Assembly (NCBI GenBank): GCA_916700875.1
Contig: CAKAKS010000072.1
Coordinates: 41,330,464 to 41,394,463 of the forward strand
Source: Sebastes aleutianus
Lineage: Eukaryota; Chordata; Actinopteri; Perciformes; Sebastidae
Direction of reading: 5' to 3'
Length of the DNA: 64,000 nucleotides
Part shown: positions 23,185-28,565 of the stretch, piece by piece
Layout: each line of letters opens with the position of its first letter
Numbering within the stretch: the stretch's first letter is position 1
Notes under the pieces: generated by a model
What the model was told of the DNA's origin: nothing
The model's input: only the letters and a program-made list of their open reading frames with translations
Databases searched by the model: none
Translations under genes and position numbers: made by a program

Positions 23185-25469
23185 GTAATGGATTTTATGC
23201 ACAACGCTAAATGCACACATGGAACAGTAAAATAATAATTAATTAAAAAATAGGAGGTACAGAATAGAGGTGAAGTGGCACATCCTCGGGATGCTCCAGA
23301 GTTAGAGGCAATAGATTGTGGCAAGTGGTAAGAAATGAATTGGGTAGATGAACCTGTTAGTATTAAAACAAAAGTTTAACAGCTGTTTGCTTTTACAGCA
23401 TTGCTCTGTGATGGCCTGTTGTCTGTCGCTCACATCTCCGATGATGAAATGAGCATCTTGGAGCCGCTGAAGATTACAGACACTCATGTGGTTGTGAAGA
23501 TCTCTCACCTCTCTGCCTTTGGCCTGATCTGGGATACGATTCTTAGGATTCGGAACATCATATGGCCGATAAATGGACAAGTTCTGCTGTTCCTCCGACC
23601 TCCCAACGCAACACATCAAGTACTCGATGTCTTTCTGCTGAACAAAAACGTCCTTGTAAGCGAGGTAAAGCCATCTGTCATATGTGCTCATCATCTGCCA
23701 CGCTCCCAGTTAGAATCCCGGGCTGATTGGGCTCTTTTGGTTGTTGGTCCTGAATGGAGGAACAGTTTCCCCCTCACCATTACATCTCCCTCCTCCGTTG
23801 ATAACTTCAAACCTGTCTTAAGACCCGTCTCTTTCCTTTCGTCTGTCAGTAGTCACCTTGAAGACTGGTCACACTCTTGTTTTTATTTATTTATTTGACT
23901 TCTGTGCAATGCTGTCATGTTTTTGGTATTTTAATCCAGAATTATTTATTCTACACTTTTATTAATTTACTTGCATCCTCTTAATTATTTCTGTGTTTTA
24001 TTTGATTCTGATTCTCATCGCTCTGTGAGGCACTTTGGTCAACATTTGTTGTTTTTAAGTGTACTCGACAATATGAGCATAAACGGCATATTAAAAATGT
24101 TCTGTTTCTGAAGGTTAAGGCCCAACAAGAAGGTGCTAAGAACATCAAGATCTCTGCCAAGTGTCTTTTCAACTTTAGTCAAAGTTACAGTTTCCACTGT
24201 GAACCTGGGAGCTTCAGAATACGACCTGATGTGAGTCAAGTCGCAGAATTATCATGAATATAATTTTGGTCGCATGTTGAAAATAGATTCACAATAAGAA
24301 AGTACCAGATAAACATTTTTAACAAGATTTAAATGACTTGATGCTTCTGGTTTTCAGCGTGCATCATTTGACTCAGATTATGGACCAAATTACCATCCGA
24401 CATTTGAAGTTTTCCTGACTACGATCCCAGAGGAAGTGACTCTGACGGTCCGGAATCCAGAGAGGACAGAAGACGTCTGGAGACGTGATCTGCTTCAAGC
24501 AGGTAAAGACTACCTTTTATAATTTGGATCAATTTTGAGATCAGGATTATTTTTCATTCGCTACGAACACATTACGTTACACTACTCTACCAACGTCAAC
24601 ATGTGGATACCTGACGGCACCATATTCTCACAGCAACATGAACATCTGGAATGAAGCTAAGTGGTGAGTGAGAGTGGTGTGAAAATGGTTTGTTTCATGT
24701 ACGTATCATAACGACGGCTTGTATATCCTCCGTCCTCGCTCTTCCTGTTTCCCTTTCTGAATGATGAATACAGACTACCGCCGCCTGCTGGTGTGGAGAG
24801 TTATTTCCTTTCACAGGAGCAGAACGTAGCTAACTGACCGCCGGCTGTCGTCTTTGCGGTGTGTTCGTGTGCGACTTGTCGGCCAAAACAAAGGCGACAC
24901 GGGGAGAACATGCACTCACCACAAAGAAGAATCATGAAACCAAAAAATATAAAATATGAATGTCTCCCTTTTGGTTTCTGGTTTTGAACACAGAACAACT
25001 GATTTACGGAGCAGACATGTTGCTGTACAGAAACATGATGTTTCACTTCAGTTGAATTTCTCTTTAAAAGTCATTGTTGTTTTTTTTCCCTGGTTATCTC
25101 CCAGAACTAACAATGGAAATCCCTCAGGGGAACGTCCCAGCAGAGGACCGCGTCCCACCAGAGGACAGCGTACCACCAGAGGACAGCGTCTCACCAGAGG
25201 ACAGTGTCACACCAGAGGAGAGGCTGCGGTTGGTTAGAACAAAGTTTGTAGAGGGAATGTCTGATCCTAATCTGAACAAGCTTCTGGATGAACTCTTTCA
25301 GCGTTGCGTTATAAGCGATGGGGAAATGCAATCAATCAGAACAAAAACCAAGAGAGATAAAGCACGAGACCTGATCGACACGGTGCGACTAAAGGGAACT
25401 GAAGCCAGCTCAGTTCTGATCGCTGCTCTCCGTAAGGACGATCCGTGGGTTTTGCAGAACTTAGGATGA
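3..25469 (+). CDS. Gene A: NLRP1-type NLR (NACHT-LRR-FIIND-CARD), 5' end outside window
   Basis: Exons read from GT/AG sites and by matching gene B: 3-1177, 3455-3631, 6516-6689, 7339-7512, 12998-13171, 16298-16471, 17139-17312, 20324-20364, 20539-20594, 21228-21274, 22840-23057, 23399-23664, 24114-24230, 24358-24502, 25105-25469. Joined, they give one uninterrupted frame of 1,158 codons ending in TGA, which strongly supports the model. Domain order is C-terminal NACHT, six two-repeat LRR cassettes, a 48-residue linker, FIIND (ZU5 then UPA) and CARD. By family knowledge this is a cytosolic inflammasome sensor whose FIIND self-cleaves and whose UPA-CARD fragment recruits caspase. FISNA and the NACHT Walker motifs lie before the window. 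Gene B is a close paralogue with only three LRR cassettes. Introns are swollen by transposons, especially 8,058-12,656, and by a 2.6-kb minisatellite. Family assignment is firm; orthology to nlrp1 itself is not tested. Confidence 0.9.
1178..3454 (+). other. Gene A intron after NACHT exon; no gene seen
   Basis: Non-coding, mostly alignable to 35,299-37,283 of gene B. A carries about 570 bp (around 1,335-1,905) that B lacks. B carries about 290 bp (around 35,368-35,645) that A lacks. Short ORFs here are not conserved between the copies and show no domain, so I call none. Confidence 0.7.
3455..3631 (+). CDS. Gene A LRR exon 1 (59 codons, two LRRs)
   Basis: Bounded by acag|A and CTGAG|gtcag, 177 bp, phase 2 at both ends. 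Encodes LSGCGLSDTHCEVVASALK, then an LxLSxN repeat with DNINLQDSG and ends CRLETLR. It is one codon longer than the other LRR exons in A, as is its counterpart 37,284-37,460 in B. It lacks the SEISCASL signature of the later cassettes, so it is the fixed first cassette and not one of the duplicating ones. Confidence 0.9.
4420..4771. mobile_element. MITE-like repeat, TAGGGCTGGG termini
   Basis: About 350 bp with inverted ends (tagggctggg... / ...gcctagcccta) and AT-rich, cATATCGATAT-like interior, a layout common in teleost miniature DNA transposons. The same element is at 38,281-38,632 in gene B, so the insertion predates the A/B duplication. No coding capacity. Confidence 0.65.
4882..5822. 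mobile_element. MITE-like repeat, TAGGRGCGGC termini
   Basis: About 0.94 kb. The left end taggagcggcaaaaaaatcg pairs loosely with the right end gaatcgtcctagta. The outer parts are rich in atcgattca / tgaatcg motifs. Counterpart in gene B at 38,743-39,650, so it is shared by descent. The ORF at 4,748-5,233 crosses both this element and its neighbour and is not a gene. Confidence 0.55.
6516..6689 (+). CDS. Gene A LRR exon 2
   Basis: 174 bp, ttcag|A to CTGAG|gtcag, phase 2/2. Encodes LMNCSLSEISCASLASALK and the variable strand LQLGGNELQDSG. Flanking introns are of 'type 2': upstream aacattattaaacattgaat...aagcaggaacgttg, downstream gtcagttcactgactctctg. The same flanks occur around LRR exon 5 and gene B exon 42,835-43,008. 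Confidence 0.92.
7339..7512 (+). CDS. Gene A LRR exon 3
   Basis: 174 bp, phase 2/2. Encodes LMNCSLSEISCASLASALK, identical in its first half to LRR exon 2, with variable strand LDLSNNNLQDSG. Upstream intron is 'type 3' (ctggattataaagtgattttt). Downstream begins gtcagacaccattttttac, a donor-side sequence shared only with LRR exon 4. Confidence 0.92.
8099..9538 (+). mobile_element. hAT-type DNA transposon, internally deleted
   Basis: The interior encodes a hAT transposase derivative (next entry). The right end, caaaaggttgagaacccctg, has the classic hAT 'CAGGGGTTCTCAACC' inverted terminus. The left end cagtggtactaga is a weaker match. No 8-bp target duplication could be found at these limits, because the right side abuts LINE sequence and the left side unique sequence. 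Insertion lies in the gene A intron between LRR exons 3 and 4; gene B lacks it. Confidence 0.6.
8472..9353 (+). CDS. hAT transposase deletion derivative (ZBED5/SCAND3-like), 293 aa
   Basis: Starts MDRFLKRKSD with a basic KRVVRKYDPEYIKFGF block, the usual lead-in to a BED zinc finger. It then jumps to VLNRLFELREEVHTFLEEQ, which lies in the late transposase core. The BED finger and first half of the RNase-H-like core are therefore missing by an in-frame deletion. The C-terminus keeps the hAT dimerisation block: PSLSKWAIKFLLPF, TTYLCESGFS, KSKARNKL. It is uninterrupted for 293 codons and ends TGA. It cannot be an active transposase without the core. It may be a decaying element or a dimerisation-only peptide. 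No link to the NLR gene is implied beyond location in its intron. Confidence 0.75.
   Translation: MDRFLKRKSDVGDNLAPVKAPKRVVRKYDPEYIKFGFVLNRLFELREEVHTFLEEQHSPLAEHYTDGNFCAKLAYLSDISDQLNQLNISMQGRNSTVFLVSDKIEGFKKKLILWNRRVKEGRFDMFSLLSETLEATPHVNISSVITQHLTQLSGKFTDYFPEDARDGNLWILDPFSVDPASEDIALSTVLENELMELSADSSLKLQLTQVDLASFWILAASQYPSLSKWAIKFLLPFTTTYLCESGFSIVTVTKSKARNKLKATLNATLRVSLSPIPPRLDLIISQRQAQVSH
9541..10905 (+). pseudogene. Non-LTR retrotransposon (L2/CR1-like) reverse transcriptase remnant
   Basis: Broken translation in several frames: SIIRPVLKKPG at about 9,570, MDFSSAFNSMKTHILLKRL at 9,837, PQGCVLSPVLFSLFTNEF, then KYVDDMALVGL, a variant of the reverse transcriptase YADD box. The C-terminal part continues in another frame from 10,267 (FKYLGTDLD, RLYLLRKL). 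The 3' end is gacaataaagtttgattgtattgtattgat, a short-repeat tail as in L2/CR1 elements. It is 5'-truncated, with frameshifts and stops, so dead. Exact family not assigned. Confidence 0.75.
11314..11990. mobile_element. Non-autonomous TIR transposon with ~97-bp inverted ends
   Basis: Left arm 11,314-11,410 and right arm 11,893-11,990 are reverse complements with few mismatches (both contain agacagaataaagctctgtc and cagcattatcatgatgt or its complement). The 480-bp centre is non-coding, includes a purine-rich ggggagggggagaacc stretch, and has no ORF of note. Target duplication not clear. Absent from gene B. Confidence 0.75.
12152..12238. repeat. 29-bp tandem repeat, three copies
   Basis: Three consecutive copies of a 29-bp unit beginning tgtataacatctgtagaga and ending ccctccctgt; the third has one A for G change (gtagaaacc). 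Confidence 0.9.
12421..12656. repeat. Low-complexity T/A-rich repeat (gttttttcgttttt family)
   Basis: Runs of tttttcg and aaacaaaaa ending in gttttttcgtttttgaattc, directly followed by the ggaattacggattatccg block that heads an LRR cassette. A related copy is at 42,372-42,494 in gene B at the same kind of junction. No gene. Confidence 0.6.
12998..13171 (+). CDS. Gene A LRR exon 4 (mosaic cassette)
   Basis: 174 bp, phase 2/2. Encodes LRWCWLSEISCASLASALK and variable strand LDLGGNKLQDSG. The upstream intron (from 12,657) is type 2, like LRR exons 2 and 5. The downstream intron (gtcagacaccatgttttac, through 13,730) matches that of LRR exon 3 almost base for base. The exon therefore sits at a junction between two cassette types. 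Confidence 0.92.
14521..16090. mobile_element. PIF/Harbinger-like element, GGGGTCTCATTTATAA termini
   Basis: Perfect inverted ends ggggtctcatttataa / ttataaatgagacccc. The flanks join as ...ttacagtcca | aggcctttctaac, and the uninterrupted site ttacagtccaggcctttcta is present at about 6,300, 12,783 and 42,620, so four-way comparison defines the insertion exactly. Target duplication is short (CAG if the element starts at GGG). Near 14,819-14,893 a frame reads ATPERKTEKRSFSDTEMEEL, resembling the start of the Myb/SANT-like partner protein of Harbinger elements, but its ATG is ACG and it soon breaks. No transposase remains. Confidence 0.8.
16298..16471 (+). CDS. Gene A LRR exon 5
   Basis: 174 bp, phase 2/2, type 2 flanks on both sides. 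Encodes LRNCRLSEISCASLASALK and variable strand LDLSYNNLKDSG. The last two exon bases are GG rather than AG (CTGGG|gtcag), changing the junction codon from Arg to Gly and altering the donor context. Confidence 0.9.
17139..17312 (+). CDS. Gene A LRR exon 6 (terminal cassette)
   Basis: 174 bp, phase 2/2. Encodes LWGCSLSEISCASLVSALK, variable strand LELSGNNLQDSG and the terminal variant LLSDLVKSPNC in place of GFLESP. Donor side is gtcagtagagggtcgg, shared only with the last LRR exon of gene B (43,676-43,849), marking it as the fixed last cassette. Confidence 0.92.
17437..17527. mobile_element. Left end of a Harbinger-type element, cut by the minisatellite
   Basis: Begins agcctggtttatgctcgccg directly after TAA, the same position as the complete element at 43,972-44,952 in gene B. 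In gene A only about 90 bp survive before the minisatellite starts, and the right end is gone. Confidence 0.7.
17528..20112. repeat. 21-bp minisatellite, ~2.6 kb, with higher-order repeats
   Basis: Tandem units close to gacagtcacatgaccacagg (21 bp), about 120 by length, in the intron between the last LRR exon and the linker exons. Variants include tgtccac, ggggat insertions and catgcaac. A distinctive variant block starting gacagcaaagacagcc recurs at 17,995, 18,788 and 19,318, so blocks of about 793 and 530 bp were duplicated. The equivalent in gene B (44,219-44,505) has only about 14 units. Confidence 0.95.
20324..21274 (+). CDS. Gene A linker exons (three small exons between LRR and FIIND)
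   Basis: 20324-20364 (41 bp, INKKVYTAARPKE), 20539-20594 (56 bp, WDSDVKLNEGIKLPEDDKK) and 21228-21274 (47 bp, APTSFSPEQTAGSSY). Their phases (2 to 1, 1 to 0, 0 to 2) fit both neighbours, and each has a clean ag/gt pair, repeated in gene B. The encoded stretch is polar, with acidic and basic residues and no domain, as expected for a hinge. Intron 20,595-21,227 contains a VNTR. Confidence 0.85.
20842..20982. repeat. CTGGTA/CTGGTG VNTR in intron of gene A
   Basis: About 140 bp of 6-bp units ctggtr. Its long ORFs in either strand (Val-Pro, Tyr-Gln or Leu-Val repeats) are by-products of the repeat. The gene B version at 46,259-46,697 is three times longer. Confidence 0.9.
22840..23664 (+). CDS. 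Gene A FIIND, ZU5 half with autoproteolysis site (two exons)
   Basis: Exons 22840-23057 (218 bp) and 23399-23664 (266 bp). Start FRCPGPGVFQCALTGLVF, typical ZU5. The second exon has VAHISDDEM with the candidate catalytic His at 23,431, and 27 residues later the Ser of ISHLSAFG at 23,512. Human NLRP1 has the same 27-residue spacing between His1186 and Ser1213 as I recall it. The residue before Ser is Leu here, not the usual Phe. The rest, QVLLFLRPP and VLDVFLLNKNVLVSE, begins UPA. By family knowledge this domain self-cleaves to leave a non-covalently held UPA-CARD. Confidence 0.9.
24114..24502 (+). CDS. Gene A FIIND, UPA half (two exons)
   Basis: Exons 24114-24230 (117 bp) and 24358-24502 (145 bp), both matched in gene B. 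Encodes CLFNFSQSYSFHCEP, YGPNYHPTFEVFL and VWRRDLLQA, the late strands of UPA. In NLRP1 and CARD8, UPA mediates oligomerisation and DPP9 contact (family knowledge). The surrounding introns (23,665-24,113; 24,503-25,104) show no gene, although the first contains a frame that runs past the donor at 23,664 to 23,898. Confidence 0.88.
25105..25469 (+). CDS. Gene A CARD exon with PPEDSV-repeat linker
   Basis: Acceptor cccag|AA, stop TGA at 25,467. Starts LTMEIPQGNV, followed by a 6-residue repeat (PAEDRV, PPEDSV, PPEDSV, SPEDSV, TPEE) and then a roughly 85-residue CARD: RLRLVRTKFVEGMSDPNL, LLDELFQRCVISDGEM and ARDLIDTVRLKG. C-terminus is WVLQNLG. Gene B has two fewer repeat units. The CARD would bind caspase-1-like CARDs or ASC (family knowledge). 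Confidence 0.92.
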
Positions 25470-25805
25470 AGCAAAAGCAAGAAGCTGGAGTGTGATGATG
25501 AATCTCTATAATATCCGGCTGTTTCAGAGACTCACATCACTTATTGTTGTCTTTAAATGATAAATTCCGTCGCGGAAGCCTGTGTGGACTTTAACTCTGA
25601 AGGTGATTCACTGAAGTTTGGGGGAAAAGTGAATTCATTTTCAATCTCTTGTGGTTTGGTCTCAAGATTTTATAATCATTTACTTGTGATAATTACTGAT
25701 GTGTTGTTGGTGATAAAGACCTGCGATAGAGAGCTTGTGACATTTCTATATGTTTTGGGAACGCCTTCTTATAGCTCATTTTTGGAAATGATTAATTTAG
25801 TTTTA

Positions 25806-26450
25806 ATTAAGGCTGTCTAAGTTAACGCGATAATAGCGTGCTAATGCAAATTTGTTTTAGCGACACTAATTTCTTTAACGCAACTTGTGATTTTTAGGTT
25901 GTAGAGGGCTCAGTTTTAAAGCTAGAGTGAAGATAATGGTATCATATGAAACTAGGAAACGTGATGAATCCATCGGTACCAACCAGGTCAGACTAGCTGG
26001 TAGTGAAGGAGGTTAAATAACGCTCCAAACTTACGCTACATTTTGGCGAGGAAAAACTGTCATGTCCATTTTCAAAGGGGTCCCTTGACCTCTGACCTCC
26101 AGATCAGTGAATGTAAATGGGTTCTATGGGTACCCACGAGTCTCCCCTTTACAGACATGCCCACTTTATGATAATCACATGCAGTTTGGGGCAAGTCATA
26201 GTCAAGTCAGCACACTGACACACTGACAGCTGTTGTTGCCTGTTGGGCTGCAGTTTGCCATGTTATGATTGGAGCATATTGTTTTATGCTAAATGCAGTA
26301 CCTGTGAGGGTTTCTGGATCAATATCTGTCATTGTTTTGTTAACTGAAAGAAGTTGAACATTTAATGTAATTTTTGCATTTCGTTTCATTTTTGCGTAAG
26401 ACCGTGAATTTAACGTTTTTCAGTGCTAGCATGTTGAACCAGATCAGCGT
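25806..26450. mobile_element. Truncated copy of the GGCTGTCTAAGTTAACG repeat
   Basis: In the 3' flank of gene A, starting aaggctgtctaagttaacgc and matching the fuller copy at 52,373-53,125 for about 550 bp. It lacks that copy's right terminus (ggattgacggcccta). The remainder to 26,940 is unannotated AT-rich DNA. Confidence 0.65.
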
Positions 26451-27079
26451 TGATGTGCTGTTATATCAAACTTCCTTTGAATCGTCCCCCATCTTTAACT
26501 CCACTCTGTTTTTCACAGTCTTGTGAATAGAGTGAATGTCCCTTTGGATGATGCAGTTGCAGAACATTACCTGTGCACACATTGATGCTAATGAAGTGAA
26601 GCAGAGCAAAGGTTGAGGTGGGATCTCTAAATTGGCCATTTGGGTACCAATTCAATTCAAAGTGATTTTATGGGCATAAAACAAAGAAAGAAAAAAAAAC
26701 TGTTGCCAAAGCATCAAAATAAAAAAGTACACATTTGTGCCATTTGAAATGTTCTCATTTAATTTAATTTAATTTACATGTCACAATATAATTCCATCTA
26801 AATACAACTGTTTGGGGACCAGACCTCTATACATGTTCAAAGAAAACCAGAACACACTGGTTCCCCACCCGGGGCTCACTAAAGCTTCACAGAGGGGTTG
26901 CAACTTGCAAGGCCTTCTTGATTTTAAGGGGTGTAAGAAGATATATATATATAATTATTATTACAGCTATTAATTCTGTATTATCACTCTTTTACATCCA
27001 CTGCTATTGATTTTTGTTATTAGTCCTATTTGTATTAGTTCTTACAGCTGCTGTGCATCTCTTTCTCTCTTTCTTTATA

Positions 27080-27246
27080 TATACAGTATATATATATATA
27101 CGCATATACAGTATATACAGTATATATACATATATATACATGAGTGTATATATATATATGCGTATATATATACGCATATATATATATACGTATATATATA
27201 TATGCGTATATATATACACACACGTGAGACATGTGTGTATATATAA
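27080..27246. repeat. AT-rich compound microsatellite (TA, TATACG)
   Basis: Alternating ta with interspersed tatacgcata and tatatgcg units. ORFs across it in four frames (Tyr-Ile repeats) are spurious. Confidence 0.9.
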
Positions 27247-27250
27247 TTGA

Positions 27251-27310
27251 AGCCTCTCACACATTTAACTTCTCTTCATACTTATATCCACTTTATCATA
27301 AACATTTAAT
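27251..27310 (-). mobile_element. Short reverse-oriented scrap of the 14,521-16,090 Harbinger element
   Basis: ctctcacacatttaacttct and the following bases through tttatcataaacatttaa are the reverse complement of 15,784-15,838. It lies at the edge of the AT microsatellite. Confidence 0.7.
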
Positions 27311-27925
27311 TCCAAATCACAGCATGTCTTCTTCTATGGGGTTCCTCAAGGTCTTGGTGTCTTAATGTGGTATTTTGGAGGGATTATTGATCATTTTTAT
27401 CAATTCTAGAGTGGTAAAAAATGGTTAAATTTAGCACCAAATCTGTGTAACAAACGGTATCAACCCAGAAATTGCAGCAACAATTTATGAGATATAACAG
27501 AGCATGAGGATGACCATCATCTATCATGATGTTCTAAACTCTTATACACTTTAAACATTTATTTTAATTAATTAATTCATGTTTATTTCAGATTTATGAC
27601 CAGAAGAACTTGACCCTCAGTGCTGAGCTGCATCTCAGATTAATCTTCAGGTTCCAGCTTTCAGATGATGTTCACCACTTCTATGTGACATCTACTGTTG
27701 ACCTGCTATTTCCCCCTAAAGACTAAAACGGGTCTATTGTGGGTCTCAGAGGGTTAATTCAGCCTGTTCAAGCCGAGAGAGATTCTTATGAACACATCAT
27801 GTTAAATGGCTGTGAACACACACACACAGTCACAGATGAACTCCGCTGATTTCCTGTAAATGGAGAGAGGAGGAGCCGCACTGACCATGTGATCCAGGCT
27901 CATGAGAACAGAGGAAGGAAACCCT

Positions 27926-27937
27926 GAAAGTGGAAGT
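27926..27937 (+). promoter_or_regulatory. Candidate IRF/ETS (ISRE-like) site in gene B promoter
   Basis: gaaagtggaagt differs from the ISRE pattern GAAANNGAAANN at one base. It lies about 75 bp before the donor of the presumed first exon (28,011). Many fish NLRs respond to interferon, so the position fits, but a 12-bp match can be chance. No TATA box is evident. Confidence 0.35.
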
Positions 27938-27939
27938 GT

Positions 27940-28011
27940 TCAGTTCAGTCCGCTCCAGTCTCCAATTTGTGTCGACGGAGCAGAAGGATGAAAACTGTAG
28001 ACTGAGGCAGG
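27940..28011 (+). other. Gene B presumed non-coding first exon
   Basis: Sequence ending actgaggcagg|gtgagtgt gives a strong donor at 28,012. The next usable acceptor is ctctcag at 28,415, 19 bp before the ATG at 28,435. The transcription start is a guess; only the donor is supported. Confidence 0.45.
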
Positions 28012-28246
28012 GTGAGTGTTAATCCAACATTTTATTATTTCACTGTTGAAGTCTCTGAGTCAGTTTCCTCCCTGTGGACTGTAGAGGAGAGAAATGTTAG
28101 AATGAACTCAACAGTTTGATTCATCTGTGAACACAACGTTGTGATTGGCTGAATAATCCTCATTAAACCTGCTGTAACCCAAGAAAACAAGCAGAGACTT
28201 AAAGAGAAGTGACCAGGTGGAGCGCTGGGTGGATTTATTATACTGT

Positions 28247-28284
<38 letters not shown>

Positions 28285-28318
28285 CGTGTGCGTGTGCGTG
28301 TGCGTGTGTGGTAGAGAG
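28247..28318. repeat. (TG)n microsatellite in first intron of gene B
   Basis: tgtgtg run with later cgtgcg/cgtgtg variants, followed by gagagag. Lies between the presumed first exon and the first coding exon. Confidence 0.95.
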
Positions 28319-28415
28319 AGGTTGTGTGTTACTTCCTGTTCTCTCAGTCTGTGACTCTTGCACAAACTTGTTTCCGTTAAATGCTCACAGTCAGTGTTCC
28401 CGTGTTACCTCTCAG

Positions 28416-28565
28416 ACTGACTTCAGATCAGAAGATGAGTGATTGTGTGGAGGAAGAGGAGGACAGAGTAGAGTCTCAAGTCTCTGGCTGTGTGTCTATG
28501 AAGAGTGATCAGTCTAAAGATGATCCTCTGACCTTCAGTAATGAACCTGGACCCTCAGAGTCAAA
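28416..28565 (+). CDS. Gene B first coding exon (start ATG 28,435)
   Basis: Acceptor ctctcag at 28,415, 19 bp of 5' UTR, then 43 codons plus 2 bases to TCAAA|gtaag. Encodes MSDCVEEEEDRVESQ, then a unit ending FSNEPGPSESK that is repeated in the next exon. This short acidic, serine-rich repeat is typical of N-termini of fish NLRC3-like proteins. The start is the first ATG after the acceptor and is in frame with all later exons. gaagATGa is a weak but acceptable context. Confidence 0.85.

Noticed and set aside
23399..23898. ORF running past the FIIND exon donor at 23,664, present also in gene B (to 50,413)
   Set aside because: A valid donor cgag|gtaaag and the conserved UPA exon downstream explain the sequence better; the extension has no FIIND similarity. 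An intron-retention isoform cannot be excluded.
27004..27264. Tyr-Ile rich ORFs on both strands
   Set aside because: Produced by the TA microsatellite.
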